A stretch of DNA of 64,000 nucleotides, taken from positions 296,939-360,938 of the forward strand of contig NZ_SJPV01000001.1 of the NCBI RefSeq assembly GCF_007860135.1. Reading direction: 5' to 3'. Below, one piece after another: positions 55,619 to 64,000 of the stretch; positions within the stretch are counted from its first letter, which is position 1, and every line of letters starts with the position of its first letter. The DNA comes from Novipirellula artificiosorum. GTDB lineage: Bacteria; Planctomycetota; Planctomycetia; Pirellulales; Pirellulaceae. Under the pieces are notes generated by a model that saw only the letters and a program-made list of their open reading frames with translations, was not told where the DNA came from and did no database searches. The translations under genes were made by a program, and so were the position numbers.

Positions 55619-57628
55619 ATGAAATACGCACACCTGACGCTTTTTGCGATCGCTTGCTTTGTCGCGCAGTTTGCGTCCGCGCAGTCAGTTGATGTGCGGC
55701 CTCATCGCGTGGCCGAACCACTCCACCTAAGCGAAGTGAAGTGGACGGACGGATTCTGGAAACAGCGTCTGGACACGTGCCGCGTCAAAACTGTCCCGGC
55801 GATGTGGGAGATCATGCGGGGGACAAAGTATAAGCCGTATCTGGAACACTTCCGCATCGCTGCTGGTTTGTCGGAAGGCACCTACCATGGCGCGTCCTTT
55901 AACGATGGCGATTTCTATAAATGGTTGGAAGCAGTCTGCGCACTGCAGGCAACTGCACCAGATCCTCAATGGGATGTGCGGCTCGACGAAATCATCGAGG
56001 TCATCGGGAAGGCACAACGCGCCGATGGATACATCCATACGCCGGTGCTGGTCGCCAATCGCAACGGAGACATGACAGTCAAGCCGTTCGGCGATCGCTT
56101 CAACTTCGAGATGTACAACATGGGTCATCTGCTGACGGTCGCTTGTGTGCATCATGAGGTGACCGGCAAGGGCAACCTGCTGAATATCGCTTGCAAGGCA
56201 GCCGATTTTCTGGATGACGCGTATCGTAATCCGACGCCCGAACAGGCGGGACACGCGATCTGCCCATCGCACTACATGGGCCTGCTGGACCTGTATCGAG
56301 CGACAGGCGAAACCCGCTATCTCAACCTCGTCCAGCGGTTGATTCAGATGCGAGACCAAATTATTGATGGCGGAGATGACAATCAGGACCGGCTGCCATT
56401 CGTGCGGCAGAATGAAGCGGTTGGTCATGCGGTCCGGGGGACGTATCTGTACGCCGGAATCGCTGACCTATATGCCGAAACCGGCGACGAACAATTGCTG
56501 AAACCACTGATGGCAATCTGGAACAACCTGGTCGAGAAAAAACTGTATATCACCGGGGGTTGCGGTGCGCTGTACGATGGTGCTTCGCCGGACGGCTCGA
56601 AAGATCAAGGGTCAATCACGCGAGTTCACCAGGCCTTCGGACGCAACTATCAGCTCCCGAATACGACCGCTCACAACGAAACGTGTGCCAATATCGGCAA
56701 CACGCTCTGGAACTGGAGGATGTTTGTGATCAGCGGCGACGCCAAGTACATCGATGTGATGGAAATTGCGTTTTACAATTCAGTGCTTTCGGGAGTGAGC
56801 CTGGAGGGGACGGATTTCTTCTACACCAACCCGCTGCGAGTTTCGCAAACCGCTCCCGTGGACCTGCGTTGGTCTCGAACGCGAGTTCCCTACGTGACGT
56901 CCTTCTGTTGTCCGCCCAATGTCGCGCGCACCATCGCGCAGGTCAGCGGTTATGCCTACGGAAAGTCAGACAACACGATCTGGGTCAATCTGTACGGAAG
57001 TAACACGCTCGATACCCAGTTGCATCGTGGAAGCCGTGTACGCCTGGAACAACGGACCGAATATCCGTGGAACGGCAAGGTTCAAATCACCATCACCGAG
57101 TGTGACGCCGATCCGATCGAACTCAAGCTGCGGATTCCCGGCTGGGCAAAGTCAGCAACGCTCAAAGTCGACGGCGAGCCTTTCGCAACGGAGTTGGTTC
57201 CGGGCACTTACGCTTCCCTCGAACGCACGTGGCAACGGGGAACGGTGATCGAGATGAATCTGCCGATGCCGGTGCAACTGATCGAGTCGCATCCTTTGGC
57301 TGAGGAAACTCGCAATCACCTGGCGGTCAAACGAGGCCCGATCGTTTATTGCCTGGAGTCTGTCGATTTGCCCGAGGGAACATCGCTGGCAGACGTGCGA
57401 ATTCCTGCCGAAGTAAAATTGCAACCTCGGTTTGACGCGGACTGGCTCGATGGTGTCAGCTTGCTCGAAGGAAGCTTCCTGTCAAGCAAGGCCGGAAGCT
57501 GGCAGAACCAACTTTACCGCGAATTCAATCGACCTGAGACGTCAACGATTCGAGCAACGCTTGTCCCTTACTATGCATGGTCGAATCGAGGCGCATCCGA
57601 GATGTCGGTCTGGCTACCACTCGAATGA
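55619..57628 (+). CDS. Secreted GH127-like beta-L-arabinofuranosidase
   Basis: 669 aa from ATG 55619, 4 nt after the PmoA-like stop. A signal peptide ends near QFASAQS. It belongs to GH127/DUF1680, in which a zinc-bound cysteine is the nucleophile; the expected ligands are Glu and Cys in HNETCANIGN and the paired Cys in SFCCPPNVART. Other marks are VKWTDGFWKQRLD, GASFNDGDFYKWLEA and QRADGYIHTPV. It releases beta-L-arabinofuranose from arabinan-like glycans. Its stop overlaps the next start by ATGA. Confidence 0.92.
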   Translation: MKYAHLTLFAIACFVAQFASAQSVDVRPHRVAEPLHLSEVKWTDGFWKQRLDTCRVKTVPAMWEIMRGTKYKPYLEHFRIAAGLSEGTYHGASFNDGDFYKWLEAVCALQATAPDPQWDVRLDEIIEVIGKAQRADGYIHTPVLVANRNGDMTVKPFGDRFNFEMYNMGHLLTVACVHHEVTGKGNLLNIACKAADFLDDAYRNPTPEQAGHAICPSHYMGLLDLYRATGETRYLNLVQRLIQMRDQIIDGGDDNQDRLPFVRQNEAVGHAVRGTYLYAGIADLYAETGDEQLLKPLMAIWNNLVEKKLYITGGCGALYDGASPDGSKDQGSITRVHQAFGRNYQLPNTTAHNETCANIGNTLWNWRMFVISGDAKYIDVMEIAFYNSVLSGVSLEGTDFFYTNPLRVSQTAPVDLRWSRTRVPYVTSFCCPPNVARTIAQVSGYAYGKSDNTIWVNLYGSNTLDTQLHRGSRVRLEQRTEYPWNGKVQITITECDADPIELKLRIPGWAKSATLKVDGEPFATELVPGTYASLERTWQRGTVIEMNLPMPVQLIESHPLAEETRNHLAVKRGPIVYCLESVDLPEGTSLADVRIPAEVKLQPRFDADWLDGVSLLEGSFLSSKAGSWQNQLYREFNRPETSTIRATLVPYYAWSNRGASEMSVWLPLE

Positions 57629-58977
57629 ATGGACGTGAAATGATGAATCGATTCGCTCGCATCATAGAACTTGCGATGTGCATTCTTGTCGCAGGCGGAA
57701 CAATGCCGTGGCGTAAGCTTCCAGCTTGCGATGAACCACAAGCAAAAGCACAGTCGCAAGTAGAAACACAGTCGCAAGCTGGAAGCTTACGCCACCGTGT
57801 GGTGGTCTCAACCGATATTGGCGGTACGGATCCCGACGACTTTCAGTCGCTGGTGCATTTGCTTGTTTATGCCGATGTGCTTGATATCGAGGGACTGATT
57901 TCATCGCCGTATGGCGAAGGCCGCAAGCAAGACATACTGGATGTGATCGATTGCTACGACAAAGACTACGCAAAGCTGAAAAACTATTCTGATAAGTACC
58001 CGATGCCTGACGCGTTGCGAGCGATCACGAAACAGGGCGAAATCGAAGTCGCTCCTTATGCTGGCGTTCGATCATCCACCGAAGGTTCGCGGTGGCTGAT
58101 TGAGTGTGCGGGGCGCGACGATTCGCGACCGCTACACGTCTTGGTCTGGGGCGGCATCGAAGATCTCGCCCAGGCATTGCACGACGCTCCGGACATTCTG
58201 CCGAAGCTGCGTGTCTATTACATCGGCGGCCCCAACAAGAAATGGGGACCCAATGCATACCAGTCTATTGCGACACGCTATCCGAAGCTCTGGATCATCG
58301 AGTCCAATGCAACTTATCGCGGTTGGTTCACCGGAGGCAATCAGGCCGGCACATGGGGCAACAAAGAGTTTGTGAAACAACATATCGTTGGCCATGGAGC
58401 ACTCGGGGACTTTTTCAACTCAAAAATGAACACCATCAAGATGGGCGATACGCCGTCGGTGGGCTGGCTACTGCATGGGATGCCAGATGATCCGTCACAA
58501 CCTGGTTGGGGAGGCCAGTTCGTCCGCGCCTGGACGCGCCCGTACTCGCGATTCGAGCGACTCACGACACCGGAGGATCAGATGGAAGTGTTTGGGGTTC
58601 TCGAACTGGTGCTGCCCCTGGGCGATCACGTGCCGGATAAGCCAGAGGCGCAGCTGATGGTTGAGAATCTGGCGATTCCCGGCCACATGCCGGGTGACGG
58701 CACGGTGAGATTTCGCTTCTGTCCGAAAGCTGCAAAAACCTATCAGTTCAGACTCAGCAGCAATGTCCCATCGCTGGATGGAAAAACTGGTGGAGTCAAG
58801 TCCGTCGCTCCCGAAGCCAAGGCTGCCCAGAATGCAGATCCGAGCTTTCCCAATTGGTGGACCGATCATCCTGCTCCTGAGTTCGCCGAGAGCGAGCACC
58901 ATGGCGCGAAGTCAGTAAACCGCTGGCGCGAAGATTACCTAGGCGACTTTGCCAATCGTATGTCTCAATGCAAATAA
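57625..58977 (+). CDS. DUF1593 (nucleoside hydrolase-like) secreted protein, paralogue 2
   Basis: 450 aa from ATG 57625, which overlaps the GH127 stop; ATG 57640 or 57643 are alternatives. A hydrophobic core (ELAMCILVAGG) is followed by about 30 residues encoded by an inverted-pair repeat (57708-57795), including MPWRKLPAC and SQAGSLRHR, before the domain proper begins at VVVSTDIGGTDPDDFQSLV. The Asp pattern, IEGLISSPYG and a C-terminal beta region (TVRFRFCPKAAKTYQFRLSS) fit DUF1593 proteins. It differs from paralogues 1 and 3 along its length. It is probably secreted or periplasmic. Confidence 0.83.
   Translation: MNGREMMNRFARIIELAMCILVAGGTMPWRKLPACDEPQAKAQSQVETQSQAGSLRHRVVVSTDIGGTDPDDFQSLVHLLVYADVLDIEGLISSPYGEGRKQDILDVIDCYDKDYAKLKNYSDKYPMPDALRAITKQGEIEVAPYAGVRSSTEGSRWLIECAGRDDSRPLHVLVWGGIEDLAQALHDAPDILPKLRVYYIGGPNKKWGPNAYQSIATRYPKLWIIESNATYRGWFTGGNQAGTWGNKEFVKQHIVGHGALGDFFNSKMNTIKMGDTPSVGWLLHGMPDDPSQPGWGGQFVRAWTRPYSRFERLTTPEDQMEVFGVLELVLPLGDHVPDKPEAQLMVENLAIPGHMPGDGTVRFRFCPKAAKTYQFRLSSNVPSLDGKTGGVKSVAPEAKAAQNADPSFPNWWTDHPAPEFAESEHHGAKSVNRWREDYLGDFANRMSQCK
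57708..57795. repeat. Inverted-pair palindromic repeat, copy B
   Basis: The left arm (57708-57730) and right arm (57773-57795) are perfect reverse complements; the arm contains TAAGCTTCCAGCTTGCG. The 42-nt loop carries CACAGTCGCAAG starting at 57749, with a second copy overlapping the right arm (57767-57778). The copy is in the coding sequence of the second DUF1593 gene. Confidence 0.9.
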
Positions 58978-59047
58978 GTGGCGTACGCTCCCAGCTTGCG
59001 AACCCAGCCGCCGAACTTAACGATCGCAAGCTGGAAGCTTACGCCAC
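58978..59047. repeat. Inverted-pair palindromic repeat, copy C
   Basis: The left arm (58978-59000) begins at the first base after the preceding stop codon and has two changes from the copy B arm; the right arm (59025-59047) is perfect. It lies between two DUF1593 genes, 10 nt before the next start. Confidence 0.9.
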
Positions 59048-59057
59048 AGAAAAGGAA

Positions 59058-60413
59058 ATGAATCGAATGCACAACCAATGCCTCTACGCTGCTGTGTTGC
59101 TCACGATGGTGAATAGTCCCGTTGTCGCACAGGACAACGAGCCAAAACAGAATGGTGAAAACGATAAACCACGCATCATCGTAACCACGGATCTCGGTGC
59201 CGATCCCGATGATGAACAATCGATGGTACGTCTGTTGGTCAGTGCCAACGAGTTCGATATCGAAGGCTTGATCGTCTCGACCGGTTGCTGGAAGAAGACG
59301 CAAACTGACACTCAAATGCTCGACAAGCTTGTGGACGCTTACGGCAAGTGTGTCGGTAATCTCAGCGTGCATGCCACAGGCTTTCCGTCGGTTGACTATT
59401 TGAAATCCATTTCGGTCATGGGTCAAAAAAACTTCGGCATGAGCGACGTTGGCGACGGAAAAGACAGCCCGGGTTCGGACTTGATCATTACCTCAGTCGA
59501 CAAAGACGATCCGCGTCCTGTGTGGGTTGGTGCATGGGGCGGAGCCAACAATGCCGCCCAAGCGATCTGGAAAGTCCGCGCGAAGCGTTCAACGGACGAG
59601 CTATCAAAGTTTCTTTCCAAGCTGCGCGTGTTTGACATCCTTGGTCAAGACGATGCCGGTGCCTGGATCGCGAAGAACTTTCCCGAGGTGCTCTACATTC
59701 GCGCCACCGGAGTCTACGGCTGGCAGCCACCGAAGAACGGCGACTATCAACGCAGCGACATTCAAAGCCATGGCCCTTTGGGAGCTGTCTATCCGGATAC
59801 AAAATGGGCGACCGAAGGCGACACACCTGCGTTTATGCATGTCTATCCCAACGGCCTGAACGATCCCGACCAGATTGACCAGGGCGGATGGGGCGGGCGT
59901 TTCGATTTGACGAAGAAAAGCGGCATTCGAAGCATGAAGCCTGTCACGAACGAGGGCGAGTTCGACCCGTACTTTATGTTTGGAAACTCGGCGGAAGGTG
60001 CGTCAGCAATTAAACGCTGGAGCACCGGCTATGACAACGACTTCGCAGCCCGCATGGACTGGAGCATTACCAGCAAGTACGAAGATGCCAACCATCATCC
60101 TGTCGCGGTTGTCAACGGCGACACTTCGCGACAGGTTCTGCATGTTTCCGCAGCACCTGGTTCGATGGTTGATCTCAGCGCAGTTGGCTCCAGCGATCCG
60201 GACGAAGACTCACTTAATTACTTATGGACGTTCTATCAGGAACCAAGTTCATTCAAGGACGACGTGGAAATCCAGGACAATTCCTCTGCTGCTGCCAAGG
60301 TGATGATTCCGTCAAACGCGGGTGGCAAGAGTTTGCACATCATTCTTGAACTTCACGACGATGGCAAACCCAATCTTTATGCGTATCGTCGAGTGATTAT
60401 CCATGTGAAGTAA
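59058..60413 (+). CDS. DUF1593 (nucleoside hydrolase-like) secreted protein, paralogue 3
   Basis: 451 aa from ATG 59058 with an AAAGGAA ribosome site. A signal peptide ends near PVVAQDN. The domain opens IIVTTDLGADPDDEQSMVRL, with the Asp-rich nucleoside-hydrolase-like motif, then FDIEGLIVSTGCW, VWVGAWGGANNAAQAIW and GGWGGRFDLTK. A cadherin-like C-terminal module is present (VLHVSAAPGSMVDLSAVGSS). It is closest in layout to paralogue 1. The open frame to 58968 would include the repeat and is not favoured. Confidence 0.87.
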   Translation: MNRMHNQCLYAAVLLTMVNSPVVAQDNEPKQNGENDKPRIIVTTDLGADPDDEQSMVRLLVSANEFDIEGLIVSTGCWKKTQTDTQMLDKLVDAYGKCVGNLSVHATGFPSVDYLKSISVMGQKNFGMSDVGDGKDSPGSDLIITSVDKDDPRPVWVGAWGGANNAAQAIWKVRAKRSTDELSKFLSKLRVFDILGQDDAGAWIAKNFPEVLYIRATGVYGWQPPKNGDYQRSDIQSHGPLGAVYPDTKWATEGDTPAFMHVYPNGLNDPDQIDQGGWGGRFDLTKKSGIRSMKPVTNEGEFDPYFMFGNSAEGASAIKRWSTGYDNDFAARMDWSITSKYEDANHHPVAVVNGDTSRQVLHVSAAPGSMVDLSAVGSSDPDEDSLNYLWTFYQEPSSFKDDVEIQDNSSAAAKVMIPSNAGGKSLHIILELHDDGKPNLYAYRRVIIHVK

Positions 60414-60420
60414 CTCTATC

Positions 60421-60451
60421 GTGGCGAAAGCTTCCACCCTATCAAGCTGCG
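60421..60451. repeat. Degenerate single arm of the palindromic repeat, copy E
   Basis: GTGGCGAAAGCTTCCA is followed, after a short insertion, by AAGCTGCG. It matches the left arm of copies A-D imperfectly and stands 21 nt before the broken DUF1593 gene. No partner arm was found. Confidence 0.5.
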
Positions 60452-60471
60452 AACCATTGATGCATATCCAA

Positions 60472-61369
60472 ATGAACCAAAGAACTTCCAGATACTTCAA
60501 CTCGTTGAGCGGATTCCTTGTGTCATTGCTTGTCTTTTTCGATGCCGGAAAGTTGGCGGCACAGGAACAGCAGCAACCTGATGACAACCGCCTGCGTGTC
60601 ATCGTGACTTCCGACTTCCCACCGTTTCCTGTAACCAACAGTGACCCGGATGACGTGCAGTCGATGGTTCGGTTCCTGTTGTACTCCAATGAATTTGATG
60701 TCGAGGGACTGATCGCGTCAGCAGGTACGTACGGCATGGTAGCGGAAAAGAAGAACATTCTGGCAGTACTCGATGAATACGACAAAGTCGACGAGAACCT
60801 GAGAAAGCATGATCCAAAGTATCCTACTGCTGACGCCATGGACCTCTGTGTGCGATTTACCCTCCGAAGGCAATCGCGGGCCCTGGAGTCATCGAAGGGG
60901 ATTCGCCGGCATTCCTTTACTTAGTGAGTGCAAATCGCGGCATCAACAACCCGGAAGATCCAACACAACCGAGTTGGGGCGGACAGTACGTTCGCCAGGG
61001 ATCGACCAGACACTACGTCGATGGCCAAGGCGGTTTGAGTATCTCGAAGTGGAAGCAGGACTTCCAGAAGGAGTTTGCTCAGCGCGCCGATTGGTGCATT
61101 GCTCCATAGCTGTGTTGGAAAGGACGCTTTTGGAAAGTTAGCCATCGATGCTTAAACCGTACGACGAAGTAAACCATCCTCCCGTACCAAAACTCGGACA
61201 CGCCGACCGTCCGCTATACCTCGATCGCGACTCCGAATTTCGCTACGACTACAACGCAATCAGCTACGAACGCCGCAGCGGACATACGTATCACGGCACT
61301 TGGGCCGAGTCGGTATTGGAAAAAGATTATCCACGCTGGCGCGACAAGAATAGAGGATCGACACCTTAG
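60472..61369 (+). pseudogene. Decayed fourth DUF1593 gene
   Basis: The N-terminus (60472-60850 or so) reads MNQRTSRYFNSLSGFLVSLL with VTSDFPPFPVTNSDPDDVQS and FDVEGLIASAGTYG. Most of the central domain is missing. From about 60860 another frame continues with GDSPAFLYLVSANRG and NPEDPTQPSWGGQYVRQG, to a stop at 61107. A third frame from 61148 carries YDEVNHPPVPKLGH, the usual segment before the C-terminal module. At least one deletion and two frame changes are needed. No intact protein would be made. Confidence 0.75.
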
Positions 61370-61554
61370 TATTTCGTGAATGCTCGCCGATTTCGCGGGA
61401 GACTGCTTGCACGAATCGTGAGAGAATTTGCTGTATAAAAGACCTATAACAAGTGGTTTCAAGACCCTGAGCCGTCGGCTCACGAGAACAGACTGTCCCG
61501 GTTTTTAGATCACTTCTACTTCGGCCCATTGGGCTCCAACCCAAGCGAGAAACA

Positions 61555-62763
61555 ATGACCCCTTCAGCAACCTTGCAGAACCCGAAGAAAGCCATGACTC
61601 ACGTAACCCCAAAAACCGTTCGGGCGGTCGCGATGACTGCACCCGGTAAGACCGAGATGCGAACCTATCCGTATCCGACCATGGATCACGATTCTGCGAT
61701 CTTGAAAGTCGAAATGTCGGGCATCTGTGGAACCGATCGGCACATTTTCAAAGGTGAGGCCACGGAACTTCGAGGCAAGTCGATCTATCCTTATGTCGGA
61801 GGTCACGAAGTCATTGGAACCATTGTAGAGATTGGGGACAACGCTGCGCGGACCATGGACTACGACGGCCAACTGCTTGTTCCCGGTGATCGGGTGGCCA
61901 TTGCCGTGGAGGTGAACTGCGGTGACTGCTGGTATTGCAGAAATCACTACAACAACTGCACATGTGAGAATCAAATCCAGGCCTATGGGCTTCACCCGAA
62001 CTGCGACACGAAACCGTACCTGCGTGGTGGGTTTGCGGAGTACATGTACATTCGGCCGCGAACTCATTTGTTCAAAGTGCCTGAAGACATGCCGACCGAC
62101 GTCGCCGTCTTCGTCGAAGAAATGGCAGTGGCCTTTCACGCTCTGGCCCGCGCGAGCGTGCCGTTCGCTCCGGTCAACGAAGGTTTCGGCCCGGGGATGT
62201 CCGTAGCCGTGCTGGGCAATGGTCCGCTGGGTATTCTTCACGGCATCATGGCCCGGATTCAAGGAGGCGGGTTGGCGGTTGCGACGGACTTGTCTGATCT
62301 GCGACTCGGCGTTGCGAAGAATCTGTATGCCGACGTCACGATCAATGCGTCCAAAGTAGACATGGAAGAGCGCATCGATCGGGTCAAGGAAATGACCGAG
62401 GGAGTTGGTCCTGATTTGGTGATCGAGTCGGCCGGTGAACCGGAAGCCTTTCTTGAAGCATTGAGGATGGTCCGCAAAGGAGGGACAGTCATCGAAGTGG
62501 GCAACTGGGTCGATCTTGGCAAGACGGTTCCGCTCGATGTCATGCGACACATCAACTCGAAGAACCTGCACATCCACTCGGTCTTTCACTGCGGAACCAA
62601 CTGGCGCCCCGTGTTGAAGGTCTTGCAACAACAGGCGAATCGTTATAACTTTCCTTCAATGATTACGCACCGCATGAGTCTCGATGAGTTGGTAGACGGA
62701 TTCGGCACGGTGACGAAGTTCGATGAATGCGTCAAAATTGAGGTCGTGCCGCACAAGGCGTGA
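61555..62763 (+). CDS. Zinc-dependent MDR dehydrogenase (alcohol/polyol/threonine type)
   Basis: 402 aa from ATG 61555. Catalytic zinc motif: GICGTDRHIF and GGHEVIGTIVEIG; the structural zinc lobe holds a Cys cluster (VNCGDCWYCRNHYNNCTC). NAD-binding marks are VAVLGNGPLGILHG and VIEVGNWVDLG. It may oxidise a sugar or polyol released by the locus, for example fucose or arabinose; the substrate is not determined. It overlaps the next gene frame region, and rbsD-like follows within 33 nt. Confidence 0.88.
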   Translation: MTPSATLQNPKKAMTHVTPKTVRAVAMTAPGKTEMRTYPYPTMDHDSAILKVEMSGICGTDRHIFKGEATELRGKSIYPYVGGHEVIGTIVEIGDNAARTMDYDGQLLVPGDRVAIAVEVNCGDCWYCRNHYNNCTCENQIQAYGLHPNCDTKPYLRGGFAEYMYIRPRTHLFKVPEDMPTDVAVFVEEMAVAFHALARASVPFAPVNEGFGPGMSVAVLGNGPLGILHGIMARIQGGGLAVATDLSDLRLGVAKNLYADVTINASKVDMEERIDRVKEMTEGVGPDLVIESAGEPEAFLEALRMVRKGGTVIEVGNWVDLGKTVPLDVMRHINSKNLHIHSVFHCGTNWRPVLKVLQQQANRYNFPSMITHRMSLDELVDGFGTVTKFDECVKIEVVPHKA

Positions 62764-62795
62764 GAGGTAGGAAACCAAACGACTGCAGGTGCTCC

Positions 62796-63203
62796 ATGAA
62801 ACGAACCCGACTACTCAACAGCGAACTCAGCTACGAGATCAGCCGAATTGGACATACGGCGTCGCTCACGTTGTGCGACGCCGGTTTGCCGATTCCTTCT
62901 GGAGTCAAACGGATCGATTTGGCGATCGAACGCGGATATCCTTCGTTTCTCAAGACGCTCGACGCCCTGTTGAGCGAGATGATGGTCGAAGAGATTGTGG
63001 TCGCCAGTGAGATTCACGAACACAACTCAAAGACCTTTGAGGGCATGTTGGACGTGTTCAAGCGGCACGACATAAAACCTGTCGTCACATCAATTTCGCA
63101 TGAAGAGTTTAAGCAACTGACTCGCGAAAGCGAAGTAATGGTTCGTACGGGTGAATGCACTCCGTACGCAAATGTTATCCTGAAGTCCGGCGTGGTGTTT
63201 TGA
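62796..63203 (+). CDS. D-ribose pyranase/fucose mutarotase (RbsD/FucU family)
   Basis: 135 aa from ATG 62796 (MKRTRLLNSELSYEISRIGH). It interconverts anomers of a sugar on import. The His in GHTASLTLCDAGLPIP is the catalytic one, and TGECTPYANVILKSGVVF is typical of the family C-terminus. FucU is usually near 140 aa and RbsD near 139 aa, so either is possible. It stands between the dehydrogenase and an RbsB-like binding protein. Confidence 0.85.
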   Translation: MKRTRLLNSELSYEISRIGHTASLTLCDAGLPIPSGVKRIDLAIERGYPSFLKTLDALLSEMMVEEIVVASEIHEHNSKTFEGMLDVFKRHDIKPVVTSISHEEFKQLTRESEVMVRTGECTPYANVILKSGVVF

Positions 63204-63212
63204 TTATCGCGA

Positions 63213-63278
63213 GCGGCGTAAACTTCCAGCTTGCGTTTCGTTGAATTCCGTAAATGGCAAGCTCGAAGCTTACCCTAC
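63213..63278. repeat. Inverted-pair palindromic repeat, copy D
   Basis: Left arm 63213-63235 (two changes from the copy B arm), right arm 63256-63278 (imperfect reverse complement). It lies between rbsD-like and the sugar-binding lipoprotein gene. Confidence 0.8.
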
Positions 63279-63296
63279 TTTTACCTAGCTAAAGTG

Positions 63297-64000
63297 ATGA
63301 ATCGAACTAAACTCGCCTGCCTGCTAATTCTCTCATTCGCCGGTTGCACCAGCAAAATAACCAGCAATGAGTCGTCGTCCGGCAAAGCGGAAGGACCCAA
63401 GAGGATCGCTGTGATCATCTCGACACTGAACAATCCGTGGTTCGTCGTCTTAGGAGAAACGGCTCGCGACCGTGCCGTGGAACTTGGCTATGAAGCCAAT
63501 ATGTTCGATTCGCAAAATGACACGGCTAAAGAGGCGGAGCATTTTGACAACGTCATCGCCGCAGGCTACTCGGCTATCCTGTTTAATCCGACCGATGCAG
63601 ACGGTTCGATTGCCAACGTCAAACGAGCAACGAAAGCCGGCATTCCAGTCTTTTGCATCGATCGCGAGATTAACTCGAGCGACGCCGCGACCGCTCAGTT
63701 GTTGTCGGACAACTACTCGGGGTGCGTCGAACTTGGCAAGTATTTTGTCGAGAAGCTCGGCGAGAAGGGAAAATACGTCGAGCTGTTGGGGTTGGTCGGA
63801 GACAACAACACCTGGAACCGTTCCAAAGGCTTTCATAGCGTCGTCGATCGGTACGAAGGACTGGAAATGGTCGCCCAACAAAGCGCGGACTTCGATCGCA
63901 ATAAGGCACTCGAAGTCATGGAATCAATTCTGCAATCGCACGACGACATCAATGCCGTGTTCTGTGGCAATGATGCGATGGCGATGGGGGCCTACCAGGC
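63297..64000 (+). CDS. RbsB-like sugar-binding lipoprotein of an ABC transporter (partial)
   Basis: At least 234 aa, cut by the right edge. The N-terminus [17 protein letters not shown] has a lipobox (SFAGC), so it is a membrane-tethered periplasmic protein. The periplasmic binding fold of the type 1/LacI group is clear: [47 protein letters not shown], and [10 protein letters not shown]. It probably binds a pentose or hexose, as RbsB. The permease and ATPase genes would follow beyond the window. Repeat copy D stands just upstream. Confidence 0.88.
   Translation, partial: MNRTKLACLLILSFAGCTSKITSNESSSGKAEGPKRIAVIISTLNNPWFVVLGETARDRAVELGYEANMFDSQNDTAKEAEHFDNVIAAGYSAILFNPTDADGSIANVKRATKAGIPVFCIDREINSSDAATAQLLSDNYSGCVELGKYFVEKLGEKGKYVELLGLVGDNNTWNRSKGFHSVVDRYEGLEMVAQQSADFDRNKALEVMESILQSHDDINAVFCGNDAMAMGAYQ

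Overview
The window looks like chromosome from a planctomycete of the Pirellulaceae/Rhodopirellula type. This is inferred from gene content: a CxPSR sulfatase, DUF1593, GH127 and PmoA-like (DUF6807) enzymes, a minimal type II pseudopilin operon, ThuA and FG-GAP proteins, several planctomycete-style exported proteins without a known function, two large sigma-70 factors and a kinase-like protein. No rRNA or CRISPR array was seen. Three tRNAs are present: Lys-TTT, Ser-GCT and Gly-CCC.

Layout. 1-1185 has no convincing gene. 1186-2052 is an atypical kinase-like gene. 2075-11947 is a long minus-strand operon, read from GspG through GspH, I, J and K to a PilM/PilN fusion and a PilO/PilP-like fusion; it runs with overlapping stop and start codons into an ABC transporter of the nitrate/sulfonate/thiamine-precursor class. 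12312-19838 holds a membrane coiled-coil protein, a putative glycoside hydrolase, a ThuA protein, DUF2784, DinB, DUF819 and a methyltransferase. 19971-32058 is core housekeeping and regulation: gap, a PAS-LuxR regulator, an SRPBCC-epimerase fusion, a sigma factor divergent from a MerR/B12-type regulator, a phosphatase, dprA, a class IV aminotransferase, fabI, fabZ and a second sigma factor. 32064-40144 holds an oxidoreductase, a sulfatase, exported proteins, a MITE plus an ISL3 transposase remnant, and RNase R. 40366-50209 holds an FG-GAP protein, two tRNAs, ApbE, several lipoproteins or exported proteins and a TPR protein.

From the tRNA-Gly at 50449 to the right edge lies what looks like a polysaccharide-use locus. 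It has an AraC regulator, a pectate-lyase-like protein, four DUF1593 paralogues (one broken), a PmoA-like protein, a GH127 beta-L-arabinofuranosidase-like enzyme, a zinc dehydrogenase, RbsD and the start of an RbsB-like sugar-binding lipoprotein. The enzymes would act outside the cytoplasm on a pectin- or arabinan-like glycan, and the last genes would import and process a released sugar.

The most unusual signals are as follows. (1) An inverted-pair palindromic repeat recurs at the 5' end of every DUF1593 gene and lies inside the coding sequence of two of them. (2) A 131-bp MITE supplies the stop codons of both convergent genes beside it; a truncated second copy abuts an ISL3 remnant. (3) Three tandem 9-bp repeats lie between a B12-binding MerR-like regulator and a sigma factor that seems to lack region 3. 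(4) The secretion assembly platform is compressed into two fused proteins. Start codons are given where the sequence supports a choice, and all functions are inferred from motifs read by eye.
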